64,000 nt of DNA from Mycobacterium pseudokansasii (GTDB taxonomy: Bacteria > Actinomycetota > Actinomycetes > Mycobacteriales > Mycobacteriaceae). Positions 9,101 to 17,247 of this stretch are shown piece by piece. The position numbers and the translations under genes were made by a program. The notes below the pieces were generated by a model. It had not been told where the DNA came from. It did no database searches and saw only the letters and a program-made list of their open reading frames with translations. The stretch is from positions 1 through 64,000 of the forward strand of contig NZ_UPHU01000002.1 in assembly GCF_900566075.1 (NCBI RefSeq). The letters are read 5' to 3'. The first letter of the stretch is position 1; every line of letters starts with the position of its first letter.

Positions 9101-9826
9101 TCCTATGCCGAACGTAGTGAAGCAGCCATCCCGTTCGCTGCGGCCTGCCGCGACGCCTACGCCGCGCTCAGGGACAAGTCCAGTTTTAGCACCCGACCCC
9201 TGGACGCCACCCTCAACGGAATCAGCATCACCGCGCGACGAAGCCACCTCAAAGGCGAACTGCAACTTACTCTAGATGTGCCGTCGACCACCGTGGGTAT
9301 CGAGGAGGCCGACCTGTTCGCCACTTTGCCCAGAGCCGCCGGAACCAACCACATCACCAAGGCGCGCGGGCTCTTACAGCGAATGGAGAACACCTATAAG
9401 GATATTCCGCACTTCAACACTCGACTCGAGCGTCGCGCCGCGACCCTACAAAACGAGCTCGACGACTACGACAGCACCAGCCTCGGGGACTTCGAGCACG
9501 CCGACGAGCTAGCCGCCAAACGCCTCGAACTCGAGACCCTCAGCGCCCAGCTCCGTTTGGAAGCGCAAAGCGAGGCCGCCCAAGCGGCCTCAGCGGCAGC
9601 CCGCGAACGCATGCTCGAAGCGGGCCGCCAACCAGGATGGACGCTGGACATCAATCCCACTCCCGCGCTGATCGCCGACGCCGGTCTCGTCGATGCCGAG
9701 AGTTACCGCGCCGCCCAGCGCCTCGTCGAACGACACCGCGCATCCGAATACCGAACACAGCGTGAAGCTACAGATCACGAGCAGGACCGCCAGCGCAGCA
9801 ACGATGACGACGACCGGAGCCTGTGA
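6002..9826 (+). CDS. SNF2-type helicase half of the DarB-like methylase/helicase
   Basis: About 1,275 codons continuing the methylase frame after the AAAA run. Superfamily 2 helicase motifs are all present: Walker A GAGKT (about 7125-7139), DEAH box in FIDEAHMYKN (about 7585-7614), motif III-like TFATGTPVANS (about 7771-7803), motif V-like KMGTGTN (about 8568-8588) and motif VI QREGRIIRQGN (about 8651-8683). The C-terminal 350 residues are rich in charged helices and probably coiled coil. The protein would translocate on DNA and couple to the methylase; its plasmid role is thought to be protection from host restriction. There is no good start codon near the junction, so unless frameshifting or re-initiation occurs this half may not be made. 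Confidence 0.8.
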   Translation, partial: KVAKVEESWRKARGAEGVPYRGPVPEHLLEDWSQKAWEPASPYKRRPHLDGGMKYDPRWANVAALEIFDEQTGEALKAPIFSVDVLNVRAVPDTAATIEDALAISIDQHQRIDIAYIANLLGTDQAVAAEQLRGLAYPSLDDPDELVPAATALSGNVREKLAAAIAAAQRDPAYQDYVSALREVVPRDKEASQIKTRPGAPWIDAKYVAQFARETFSAPTVVADHVGGTWSVECARYQRESVLMTETWGTAHKDAIELLDALCNSKAITVHRPAEEVAETGGPSIDFEATFAAQAKAAKITDEFQKWIFDDEQRREELVAEFNKRFNSLVAPKHRGNKLTLPGLSDRFEPHYYQRDAVARIIAEPTVLLDHTVGAGKTGSMLMGAMELKRLGLCKQPWIVVPNHIVEQVGREAAQWYPAARILLGTAGTDPDGRRRFVAQSATTDWDMVIMPQSLFTAIGVSEDTQVDYVQRQLDELENYAERAETSVSKKRVEQQKKRLATRLSDLTKQERKDTGLKFEETGGDYLFIDEAHMYKNKGRLSNIEELSCPAAAQRAEDLAMKLEVLRLRRHDEGRAAGLRPDQVVERVTTFATGTPVANSLGELWVMQNYLRPDLLAAAGVADINDWGATFTAPVSSVEVNATGTSLRTVTRVGKFCNLPELLALSSIFTDVVTRDQVPVELPHLAGDRRRVVSITPSQEVKDFITDLGWRLDHLDPKRPDKDNQLKIANDGRNVSLDPRLANLDPPAISRATEVADDIMALHRANIDNIYRDPETGQEMPIRGAFQIVFCDRGTPSKDPRQFTIYAAIRDELVARGMPRESIAFIHDAVKPADKLNLAQRCRTGEISVLIGSTEKMGTGTNVQTRLRALHHVDVPWRPADLEQREGRIIRQGNQNPEVDIVNYVTEGSYDTVMWQKVEAKARFIEQIKRGEVDIDEIEDLGGGDISGAAAETKAIATGDPRYIKQVQLAEDVKRLSALESAHRDAAARRRHQRRDTERELTRAREELDILEPVLEKIAAHADQAPTVVVGGRSYAERSEAAIPFAAACRDAYAALRDKSSFSTRPLDATLNGISITARRSHLKGELQLTLDVPSTTVGIEEADLFATLPRAAGTNHITKARGLLQRMENTYKDIPHFNTRLERRAATLQNELDDYDSTSLGDFEHADELAAKRLELETLSAQLRLEAQSEAAQAASAAARERMLEAGRQPGWTLDINPTPALIADAGLVDAESYRAAQRLVERHRASEYRTQREATDHEQDRQRSNDDDDRSL

Positions 9827-10344
9827 AGCAAAACCGGGACGGGTTGCCGCATCCCTTGCGCGCAGCCACCTGCTTCACCGATAAACAGGCATATAACGCA
9901 ATCGATGAACATGCGAATCTGCAATGAGTGTACGATCAAAGATGACAGTATGGACGCCGACGCCTCGGTCTGCCGTACGCATCGAACTATATTGGGGGAG
10001 AGGGGTATAGGTGAGTCGGCGCCGAAGTCGTTCGAGCCCACCATGGCGACACCACCCTGGCGCGGGGGCGAGCGAGGAGCCTACGCGTGAACACTGCGCT
10101 ACGCGAAGCGACTGTTCAGGTCGCCCCATGAGCGGACCGGCGTCGACATCCCCAGGAAGTGTCGCGCCGCGGTGTTACCGTTGGAATCGGCGTCACGGGC
10201 CGGACGGTTCCCCCCCTGCCTTCCGATGTTCATCGAGCAATCTCCCGCGAAACGTGGACGCTGCCCGTGACGCCACCACGGCTTGTCACACCCGGGAGCT
10301 ACGCTTCCCGCTATTCAGGTCGACGGCTGGGATGGGGTGATCAG
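9827..10344. other. Gene-poor interval after the helicase
   Basis: About 500 bp with only short, Arg/Ser-rich reading frames (for example from 10011) that do not look like proteins. A Cys-containing frame from 9905 (MNMRICNECTIKDD) is the only one with any protein-like text, but it lacks a convincing ribosome site. TATAGG near 10006 could be a -10 element. Confidence 0.4.
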
Positions 10345-10974
10345 ATGAGCACAGAAATCGTTGTCCGCGATCCCTGGTGGGAGTATGCCCGGGGGTGCGC
10401 GGCCGCGTTGACCTCGGGCGCGCCGGCCCCGTCGATCGCCGTGTACGGCCCGATCTTGAACGACGACGAGGATGCCCGGTTATGCACCACGGCGATCTCC
10501 AGTCGACTTGTTGCCGGAGATGGAAGCTACCAGCGGTCCTCGACCTTTGTCATGGGCAGCCCCTTGCTGATGGCCGGAATGCTGGCGGCGCAAGGGGTTG
10601 CCAATAGTCGACGCCGTAAGCAGGCCCAGCGTGATGAAGTCCCACAATGGCGCGAACAGCGCCCGTGCACTGTCATCGTCACCGATGAGCGGCTGATGTG
10701 CAGTCGCTCAGACGGGACGTTCACCGACTTCTGGTTCGGCTACGTCACCGAGTTCTATCCCGACTTGCATTCGCGCACAGTGACCTTCGCCTACGGTGAG
10801 CGCTGCGTGCCGCTGCAGCTGGCGGGCCCGGCCACTGTGGCGATCGCACTGTGGTCCGCCCAAGCGCTACACGGGTCGGCCTGGGTCAACGACATCCGTC
10901 TGCATCCGTTGCTCTCGGGCGGGTCCGGGGTGTCCACGCTGACGTCGCGGCCAGCGATCGGCGCTGTTAGATGA
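10345..10974 (+). CDS. Hypothetical protein, possibly PH-like
   Basis: A 209-residue protein; ATG 10345 (MSTEIVVRDPWWEYARG) follows GGGGTGAT at a suitable distance, and the upstream in-frame sequence is not protein-like. Residues about 70-90 (VMGSPLLMAGMLAAQGVA) are hydrophobic and could be membrane-associated, followed by a basic stretch SRRRKQAQR. Residues about 110-185 alternate short strands (CTVIVTDERLMCSR, RTVTFAYGERCVPLQL) and end in a helix, compatible with a bacterial PH-like domain. It faces the kinase gene tail to tail with only 16 bp between. No known function. Confidence 0.65.
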   Translation: MSTEIVVRDPWWEYARGCAAALTSGAPAPSIAVYGPILNDDEDARLCTTAISSRLVAGDGSYQRSSTFVMGSPLLMAGMLAAQGVANSRRRKQAQRDEVPQWREQRPCTVIVTDERLMCSRSDGTFTDFWFGYVTEFYPDLHSRTVTFAYGERCVPLQLAGPATVAIALWSAQALHGSAWVNDIRLHPLLSGGSGVSTLTSRPAIGAVR

Positions 10975-10990
10975 GACCGGCCGCGCCAGC

Positions 10991-12532
10991 TTAAGAGTGC
11001 GACGCCCACCACGCGTAGAGGTTGTTGAGCGCTGCCCCGTCGGGGGTCGGTGCTGATTCCACGACGGCCAAAAACCGGTCGGGGTCGAAGGTCCAGGCGA
11101 TCAGTGGTCGTCCGTCGGTGGCGATGCCACAGAAAAGTGTGCCTTTGGGTGTCGCCGGGTCGGCGAGGTGCCGCCAGGGTCCAGGGGACTGCATGTTGCC
11201 TGGGCACACCACAGTTGTTGCGGTTGCGATGACATGTGCCAATGCGTCCTGCAGTGATTGTGTGTCGCGTGCCAACGAGTAGGTCCCCGAGATCGGGCCA
11301 CCGGGATCTTGATTGGGTCCGCAACTCATGATGACCTCTGCGCTTGGGTTCGTGGGAGCCTGTGAGTTGCACGCGCCAGGCGGATACCCATTGGGCAGCA
11401 AAATCTTTCGTGGTGAAGGTGCTGACGTGTGGGTCGTCGGGGGAGGGCTGGCCCTCACCGTGCGGTCGTCGTGGCCGGAAGGCGCCAGCCAGGCCAGCAC
11501 CACCGTAACGAGGACTGCCACCGCGGCACCGCCCAGCAGGACCATCGACCGCTTGGACCCAGGGTGGTGGGCTGGCCTGCTCGACGGGACCGGCGTCACT
11601 GATACACGCGGCGGCAGGGGGGTGGTCGGTGAAGGACGGGGGGAGGGGCTCAAGGCGTGCGTGGCCGCAGCGGCAAACTCGCCGGCCGTGGTGTAACGAT
11701 CCGCGGGACGTTTAGCGAGCGCCTTGGACATGACCTCGTCGAGCGCCGGGGGAGCCCAGGGCAGGAGCGCTGAGAGCTTTGGAGCGGCTTGCTCCACATG
11801 CGCGTGGGCCATGGCCGCGGCAGTGGAGTACCCAGGGAACGGGACTGAGCCGGTCAGGAGTCGAAAGAACGTGCACCCAAGCGAATACACATCAGCGCGC
11901 CCGTCGATGGCGGTCTCGCCGGTGATCACCTCCGGTGCGGTGTAGGCGAAACTAGCAACGAGAGCGCCTCCAGGCTCGCGCTCCGATGTCGCCGATACGA
12001 CCTCGGCTGCGCCAAAGTCGGCGAGGACGACCCGTTCCCGCCCATCCGGGCGCCCACCCAGCAGGATGTTCGACGGCTTGACGTCCTGATGAACGATCCC
12101 GCACCTGTGGGCGTAGTCCAGTACCTCGGCCACCTCGTTGACCACCCGTAGTGCACGCACAGGGGTCATCGAACCGGCCTGCAATGCGGCCTCGGCAGTG
12201 GTGCCCTCGACGTACTGCATCGCGATCCACAACTGACCGTCCTGGGTTTCGCCGCGAGCGTAGATCGCCACGACGTTCGGGTGTGCCAGCCGAGCGGTGG
12301 TCTGACCCTCCCGCTCGAAGCGAGCGCGGATTTCGGGATTGCCAGCCAGTTCCAGGGGTAGCACTTTGAGCGCCGCCCACTGGCCCAAGACGGAGTGCCA
12401 CCCCAGGTACACCAGGCTCATACCGCCGCGACCCAAGACGCGGTCGATACGGTAGCCGGCAATCTCATCGGGCTGGTCGGGCACCGACTCAGGCTCGCTC
12501 ACCTGCAAACCTCCCACCGGCGTTTCTACCAT
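10991..12532 (-). CDS. Transmembrane serine/threonine protein kinase, PknM-like
   Basis: A 513-residue Hanks-type kinase. The domain (about 25-295) has the Gly-rich loop VLGRGGMSLVY, the ATP lysine in ALKVLPLEL, the catalytic loop HQDVKPSNILL (HRD changed to HQD), DFG in LADFGAAEV and the APE motif in YTAPEVITGET. A Pro/Ser-rich juxtamembrane linker leads to one membrane segment (about 331-353, SMVLLGGAAVAVLVTVVLAW) and an extracellular sensor of ~150 residues with four cysteines, suggesting two disulfides. This layout resembles PknM-type kinases of M. marinum-group mycobacteria, which also occur on plasmids. It would phosphorylate cytoplasmic targets in response to an envelope signal. HQD is a tolerated change in some active kinases. 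Confidence 0.85.
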   Translation of the reverse strand: MVETPVGGLQVSEPESVPDQPDEIAGYRIDRVLGRGGMSLVYLGWHSVLGQWAALKVLPLELAGNPEIRARFEREGQTTARLAHPNVVAIYARGETQDGQLWIAMQYVEGTTAEAALQAGSMTPVRALRVVNEVAEVLDYAHRCGIVHQDVKPSNILLGGRPDGRERVVLADFGAAEVVSATSEREPGGALVASFAYTAPEVITGETAIDGRADVYSLGCTFFRLLTGSVPFPGYSTAAAMAHAHVEQAAPKLSALLPWAPPALDEVMSKALAKRPADRYTTAGEFAAAATHALSPSPRPSPTTPLPPRVSVTPVPSSRPAHHPGSKRSMVLLGGAAVAVLVTVVLAWLAPSGHDDRTVRASPPPTTHTSAPSPRKILLPNGYPPGACNSQAPTNPSAEVIMSCGPNQDPGGPISGTYSLARDTQSLQDALAHVIATATTVVCPGNMQSPGPWRHLADPATPKGTLFCGIATDGRPLIAWTFDPDRFLAVVESAPTPDGAALNNLYAWWASHS

Positions 12533-12597
12533 CGAACGCGAACTGTACGGAATCCGTGGCCGCCTCGCTCAAAGCCCGCTACCCCTACTGACTACCT

Positions 12598-13983
12598 TTA
12601 ACGCCCGGGGATCCACACCCGCTGTGCTCGATTGGAGCTGCAGTAAATAGCTTGCCTGCCAATGTAATTCGTAAGCGTTCCTAGGATATCGGGGTCGCGG
12701 TGAGCGAGGACCGCTCGATCATCGGCAGAAGTAATCCCTACCCGCATGTACGGATACCGTCCAAGCGCCGGGTGAAGAACTCCGGTCGAGTCGAGATCGA
12801 CGTTATAGAAGGTGAGTGCCCTTGTCGGCCATTGCAAGGACTGAACTGTGGGTAGCTCTGGCACGCATTGCCCGTCGTAGACGACGATCGCCGGCGGTCG
12901 GTCCGCAGCCATCAGTGACGCTTGGCTGACAGTGCGGGCGATTTCGTACCTTGGGTACTGTTGTCCGCTGTAGTCACAGATGCTCATCTCCATCCCGTTG
13001 CTGCGGCCGAACATGACACCGCTAAGAAGATCGCAGGCAAACCGGTCGGGCTCGGCAACGTCGGGCCCAGCTTTGGGGTCGTAGAACTTTTGCCAAAACG
13101 CCGTGAACCGGGCGTCGAAATCCCGTGCGTAGGGGTCAGTACCTTGACGTTTCAGCTCGGTCAAGGTGGCGAAAGTATCTTCACCAAAGGCGACAACGGC
13201 AAGAAATGTATAGCCAGCCTGCAAGGGTGTTGTGGGAACGTGCGGGCGTATCTGCAGCAACTCGGCTGCCAGGCGTTTGGCATCGCTGAGAGTGGTGATC
13301 CCAAGAAGCGGGTCGATGGCGATTGGGGACGCAGACGCCAACTCTGGACGGTTAGTGCCGATCCGAAACCACTCCACCTTGTTCTGCCCGAGTCCCTCAG
13401 CCATGTGTCCCAAGGCCAGATTCCGCAGCTTGCACAGGGTCTCGTCGTCTGCGACTTCGGAGTCGATTGTCGTGACGCCGTGGCGGGCCAGCACCATTGG
13501 GTACAGCACGTCGAAGCCCAGATTCGTCAAAACCGGCCCCTCGAGGTAGCACGGCTTTCCTGTGTCAGGAAAGAAACCCAGATACGCTGCCCCTATCTGC
13601 GAGTCGCGTTCGGCGTGCCGGTACAGCGCGGCGAATGTCTTTGTCGCAGAACCAACGACGTGCTCCGGTTGGCCGAAATAGTCCAGTAGAGCCCTACGGT
13701 CGTGCTCGTCGCCGGCCAAGGCCTGTGGTTGTTCAAACGTCTGCTGATAAACCCCAAGTTCGGCCACCGCCTGCGTATATCCCGTTGGCCAGCCATAGGC
13801 ATGATCGAACATGAACAACACAGCGGAGCTAACTTCGGGCTCGTCGCCCTTTTCCAGTGCGGCCTGCAGCTGGCGGTGAGGGCCGCCCGCGTCGGCGACG
13901 CTTTGTTGGCTGAAATGGAAATACTCCCGCGTGTCCTTCAAGAAACCCGCGAAGGCCGGTGTGTTCGGTGTTCCGGAAGCCAT
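12598..13983 (-). CDS. Large HTH-domain regulator, hypothetical
   Basis: A 461-residue protein; ATG 13983 (MASGTPNTPAFAGFLKD) is preceded by AGGGGG and is preferred to longer readings whose extra N-terminus is Arg/Pro-rich and not protein-like. Residues about 8-60 (FAGFLKDTREYFHFSQQSVADAGG...) look like an XRE-type helix-turn-helix, ending with the YGWPTGYTQAVAEL segment. The remaining 400 residues form a large mixed alpha/beta domain with no motif I recognise. Proteins of this kind (small XRE head, long unknown body) occur on actinobacterial plasmids and near the termini of ICEs. It is followed in the same direction by the kinase gene, with 66 bp between. Confidence 0.65.
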   Translation of the reverse strand: MASGTPNTPAFAGFLKDTREYFHFSQQSVADAGGPHRQLQAALEKGDEPEVSSAVLFMFDHAYGWPTGYTQAVAELGVYQQTFEQPQALAGDEHDRRALLDYFGQPEHVVGSATKTFAALYRHAERDSQIGAAYLGFFPDTGKPCYLEGPVLTNLGFDVLYPMVLARHGVTTIDSEVADDETLCKLRNLALGHMAEGLGQNKVEWFRIGTNRPELASASPIAIDPLLGITTLSDAKRLAAELLQIRPHVPTTPLQAGYTFLAVVAFGEDTFATLTELKRQGTDPYARDFDARFTAFWQKFYDPKAGPDVAEPDRFACDLLSGVMFGRSNGMEMSICDYSGQQYPRYEIARTVSQASLMAADRPPAIVVYDGQCVPELPTVQSLQWPTRALTFYNVDLDSTGVLHPALGRYPYMRVGITSADDRAVLAHRDPDILGTLTNYIGRQAIYCSSNRAQRVWIPGR

Positions 13984-14120
13984 GCCCCCTATCTTGCAAC
14001 TAACATTCCCTAACATGCAACATGTTTTTGATGTTTTGGTGGGCGGTTCGGTGAGGAAGTGCAAATACCGGTCCGGCCTACCTCGGCGGTTCCCCCCGAA
14101 GCCGGGACTACTGCAACGAA

Positions 14121-14924
14121 CTACTCCTGCAATCGGATTTGGACTGTGCTGTCCCGGACATGAGCCAAGGCGCTCCGCGCGTCGTCGAGGTGGACGTAGG
14201 CCGTCGCCTGGCCGTAGAAGCGGGGATGTCCTGGCAATGGCCTGCATCCGACGCGGACCCAGTCTGGGTCGATGTCCTCGCTGCAGAGGAGTCGACGGGT
14301 CGACTTGGCGGTCGCAGCCAGTGCTGGCATGACAACGAGCCCGCTGGTCGTGGGTAACATCGTGTGGATCGTCTCAGCGATTGCCCACGGTCTCATCAGC
14401 GACTCGCCCGGCAGACGGGTATCCATGGTCGCATCCAGCACCAACAGCACCGTGCTAATCGGCATTCCTGCGGTGAAGTCGTCGTCTTCGTCCAGCTCTG
14501 GAGTGAGCCACTCGTGGTCGAAAAGCTCAGTGAAGACTTCCGCGCGCGGCCCGTAGAGCGGCAGCACCTCCCGGGGGCCTTCGTACCCGGCGCGCAGAAT
14601 GAGGAACTGTACGGTACCGACGACGACCTCGCGGGCATTGCCGCGGGCATCAAGGTGTGACAGGCGAAGCTCGGCGCGCCACTCCTTGCACGCCGAGAGT
14701 GTGGACCAAGTGTCCGCACTCTCGTAATGCATTCGCGCAGCGCCGAACTCAAGCGTGGCGCTACCGACCGTGTGTGTGACATCGGCGCCGTCGGGGACGT
14801 AGTCGTAAAGGAATGCGGTCAGGTCGGTGCTAGTGATAGTCGGTTCTCGCCGCAAGGCATCCGATGGGGCGAGCCTGATTGCGTCCTGGGCTTGCGTCAT
14901 GGCGCGGTGATTGTCATCGTGCAC
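14121..14924 (-). CDS. Hypothetical protein
   Basis: A 267-residue soluble protein, start ATG 14924 or the internal ATG nine codons later. Alternating strands and helices (SATLEFGAARMHYES, ISTVLLVLDATMDTRL, TSGLVVMPALAAT, FYGQATAYVHLDD) suggest an alpha/beta fold. There are no transmembrane segments, signal peptide or recognised catalytic motif. It lies 137 bp upstream of the HTH gene 12598-13983 in the same direction, so the pair might be co-transcribed and functionally linked. Codon use matches the neighbours. Confidence 0.6.
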   Translation of the reverse strand: MHDDNHRAMTQAQDAIRLAPSDALRREPTITSTDLTAFLYDYVPDGADVTHTVGSATLEFGAARMHYESADTWSTLSACKEWRAELRLSHLDARGNAREVVVGTVQFLILRAGYEGPREVLPLYGPRAEVFTELFDHEWLTPELDEDDDFTAGMPISTVLLVLDATMDTRLPGESLMRPWAIAETIHTMLPTTSGLVVMPALAATAKSTRRLLCSEDIDPDWVRVGCRPLPGHPRFYGQATAYVHLDDARSALAHVRDSTVQIRLQE

Positions 14925-15210
14925 ATTCCCACGTTACGACCTCAGCGCCGACTAGATCCCGCACCACCACTTACCCGCCGCGACGAGTTCGCGAAACGCG
15001 CGATGACCAGGGAGGGTTTGCAGGCGCTGCGCACGACGCTCGGCGAGGCGGCCCGCGGCGGTTGTTGAGACGCCGGTCCTGGGGCCCCCACTCCGAGACG
15101 TATTTCTTGGCGAGGGTCGGCCGATCACGATCCAGCCCAAAGCTGCTCGTCAAAACCGGTTGCACCGCATGTCATTTTGTCACGTGACATATTCCTTTCG
15201 CTATTTCAAC

Positions 15211-15522
15211 CTATGGCGACTTGAACACGTCGTGATCCCCGACGCGCCGCCATCGGCACCGCAATTCGCCATCGACGGTGACGAACTCGAATGTCGCGCG
15301 ACCGTCTGGGCTGGAAAATGACCATGTCATCTCCAGGACGCCGGGAGCGCTCTGCACTGTCTTCACGCGAAGTGCTCGCGGCCAGGGCGTCGCCGGATTT
15401 GCGGCGTAGGCGTCGCATGCAGCTATGAACTTCGTCTTTACTACGTTCAAAAAAGCAGCGCGGTGCTCGGGCTTGAGCCGGCGCACGTCGCCGTCGAACG
15501 CCGGGGTGGTTTCGAACTTCAC
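15211..15522 (-). CDS. RelE/ParE-superfamily toxin
   Basis: A 103-residue protein with the compact ParE/RelE layout: MKFETTPAFDGDVRRLKPEH at the N-terminus, a LRVKTVQSAPGVLEMTW strand pair in the middle and FEFVTVDGELRCRWRRVGDH at the end, where the basic RWRRVGDHD matches the usual active-site strand. It overlaps the stop of the upstream AbrB-like gene by four bases (ATGA), the normal arrangement of antitoxin first, toxin second. It probably acts on ribosome-bound mRNA or gyrase; which cannot be told from sequence. Confidence 0.75.
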   Translation of the reverse strand: MKFETTPAFDGDVRRLKPEHRAAFLNVVKTKFIAACDAYAANPATPWPRALRVKTVQSAPGVLEMTWSFSSPDGRATFEFVTVDGELRCRWRRVGDHDVFKSP

Positions 15523-15860
15523 GGCGACGGCGAGACCTCGGCCGCCGCGTCGTCTGACCTGGCCTCGTCGTCGAGCTGATCCAGGTGCGCCATAAAGGAT
15601 TCGCTGCCGTCGTGAACAGTGACACGTCCGGCCGCGACGTGCTCGTCGACTTCCTTTTCGCGTTGCTGCCAGCGATCCTGCCAGAACCAGCGCTGATCAG
15701 CGGGGACCGGGAGGGCTGGCCGAAGCTCTAAGACACCGTCTTCACGTTCGGTGATCTCGACCTGAGCGCCGGACTCATCGAGATGCAGTCGGCGCCGAAC
15801 GTCCGCCGGTAGCGCCACGACGCCTCGGGCCTGGACCGCCACGAACCCATGAAATGTCAT
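15519..15860 (-). CDS. AbrB/MazE-like antitoxin
   Basis: A 113-residue protein. Residues about 8-45 (VAVQARGVVALPADVRRRLHL, then VEITEREDGVLELRP) form the swapped-hairpin AbrB/SpoVT DNA-binding fold. The rest is acidic and helical (WQQREKEVDEHVAAGRV, SFMAHLDQLDDEA), fitting a toxin-neutralising tail. It is the first gene of a two-gene operon with the RelE/ParE-type toxin, overlapping it by ATGA. A short palindrome 50-65 bp upstream is a likely operator for autoregulation. Together they would stabilise the plasmid by post-segregational killing. Confidence 0.8.
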   Translation of the reverse strand: MTFHGFVAVQARGVVALPADVRRRLHLDESGAQVEITEREDGVLELRPALPVPADQRWFWQDRWQQREKEVDEHVAAGRVTVHDGSESFMAHLDQLDDEARSDDAAAEVSPSP

Positions 15861-15911
15861 ATCTCAAGTATGCACGATTACGTCAATACGGCAAAGACGT
15901 ATTGCTGTTTT

Positions 15912-15924
15912 GCAGTAATACTGC
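15912..15924. promoter_or_regulatory. 13-bp palindrome in the divergent promoter region
   Basis: GCAGTA-A-TACTGC is a perfect 6-bp inverted repeat lying between the antitoxin start (15860, leftward) and the HTH gene (16012, rightward). A plausible antitoxin-complex operator. Confidence 0.45.
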
Positions 15925-15940
15925 CGATAATAGTGATTAT

Positions 15941-15980
15941 GTCAACTGACAGTTTGCACTAGCGTATACTGAGAGTTGAC
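15941..15980. promoter_or_regulatory. Imperfect 13-bp inverted repeat around a -10 box
   Basis: GTCAACTGACAGT (15941-15953) and ACTGAGAGTTGAC (15968-15980) match at 11 of 13 positions with a 14-bp spacer. TATACT (15965-15970) sits at the inner edge of the right arm and is a good -10 for the HTH gene starting 42 bases downstream, so its own product is a likely ligand. Confidence 0.5.
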
Positions 15981-16011
15981 ACCATCGCATCGTCGCAGAA
16001 TACTTGCCGGC

Positions 16012-17247
16012 ATGGCAACCCCTCGCCTCGTCGAGCTGATCGACCGCTACAGGAACTCCCACGGGGTCAGCGAGGCCGAGCTTGCTCGCCGGATCGGCGT
16101 CACGCGGGAGAATCTGCGTAAATGGCGAACCAACGGTGTCCGCAGGCTGCCGGAACGCGACAATCTCGCTGCGGTTGCCCGGGTTACCGGACGCGCGTAC
16201 CGCGACGTCCTCTCGGCCGCTCTGTTTGACACCGGCTATCTCACCGTCGAGCATCCCGCGCAACCGCGGCCCTACACGGAGGTCCTCCAGGACGCCATCG
16301 CCGTCCTCACCGAAGCTACCCGGTTAACCAATCAGCCTATACGCCAAGCTAGTTCGGGCGGGTGGGAACCCAACCCAGATCCCCGCGCGGCACTGCCGAT
16401 CGACTGGGCGGAGTTCGTCACCCTTGCGCTGGCCGGCGCTGCCGCCAACGTCGGCGGCGTCGAGGCCGCGCTAGCCGGTCGCGCCGGCTCCTGGGAAGCC
16501 GAAATGGTGCGTCAGACCCTCAATTCCACCGTTTTCAACGACAAGGACTTGCTGCGCCACCGCACCGAACCCGTCGTCGTCGACCTCTGGGTGGAAAGCA
16601 TCCTCGATCACCTCAACGACCCCAGCGACGATCTCTACGCCGACGCGGCGAATGAGGTTGACGCGCGCGCCGAAACGGTCCCCCACCCGACCGATCTGCC
16701 GCCGGGCCCCTTCTCCCCTGACGACCCACGCCTAGCCAACAAGCCTTGGGTCGAGGTGACTGACGACGGATACCTCCACATCACCTACCTGCACTGGACA
16801 GGCGACCCGGACGACCTCGCTCTGCTAACCACACTGACCGAAGAAGCCCGCTTCCACCGCGACCCCACCCCCGGAGAAATCGCCTATGAGCAAGCCGTGC
16901 AAGCGATCTCAGCGCAAGTCGACGCAGTCGACGCGCTACAGCGACGCGAATACTCCGACTACGCGGCTCGGCTCACCCAGGCGATCAAGGACAACATCGC
17001 GGAGCTTGAGCTAACCGTGCCCGTCACCGTTTCTGTCACTCTTGCCCCCGAGGATCGCGAACCCGGGGCATTTGACGCCCACGCACCGCAGCCTCTCCCT
17101 CGCAACGTCATCGAGAGTGCCATCGACAGGGCCATCGCCGAAACGCCAACACCATCGATGTTGCCGGGTGGCCCTCTGGACCGGCTCGCCCCAGACATTC
17201 TCAAGACGGCGGGCGGGTTAAAGGAAACCGGTGACGACGGTGAGTGA
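16012..17247 (+). CDS. XRE-type HTH protein with long C-terminal domain
   Basis: A 411-residue protein from ATG 16012 (MATPRLVELIDRYRNSHG); an earlier in-frame ATG at 15976 overlaps the operator and gives an unlikely basic leader. Residues about 5-65 form a helix-turn-helix (SEAELARRIGVTRENLRKW, then LPERDNLAAVARVTG). Residues about 250-270 (GYLHITYLHWTGDPDDLALL) and a later helix pair suggest a separate folded domain. The final 60 residues are Pro-rich. It overlaps the next gene by 17 bases, so the two are translationally coupled. Probably a plasmid repressor or copy-control-linked regulator; the body domain is unknown. Confidence 0.65.
   Translation: MATPRLVELIDRYRNSHGVSEAELARRIGVTRENLRKWRTNGVRRLPERDNLAAVARVTGRAYRDVLSAALFDTGYLTVEHPAQPRPYTEVLQDAIAVLTEATRLTNQPIRQASSGGWEPNPDPRAALPIDWAEFVTLALAGAAANVGGVEAALAGRAGSWEAEMVRQTLNSTVFNDKDLLRHRTEPVVVDLWVESILDHLNDPSDDLYADAANEVDARAETVPHPTDLPPGPFSPDDPRLANKPWVEVTDDGYLHITYLHWTGDPDDLALLTTLTEEARFHRDPTPGEIAYEQAVQAISAQVDAVDALQRREYSDYAARLTQAIKDNIAELELTVPVTVSVTLAPEDREPGAFDAHAPQPLPRNVIESAIDRAIAETPTPSMLPGGPLDRLAPDILKTAGGLKETGDDGE

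Noticed and set aside
10011..10340. 109-codon reading frame before the PH-like gene
   Set aside because: Arg/Ser/Pro-rich, no homologous-looking motif and poor ribosome site.
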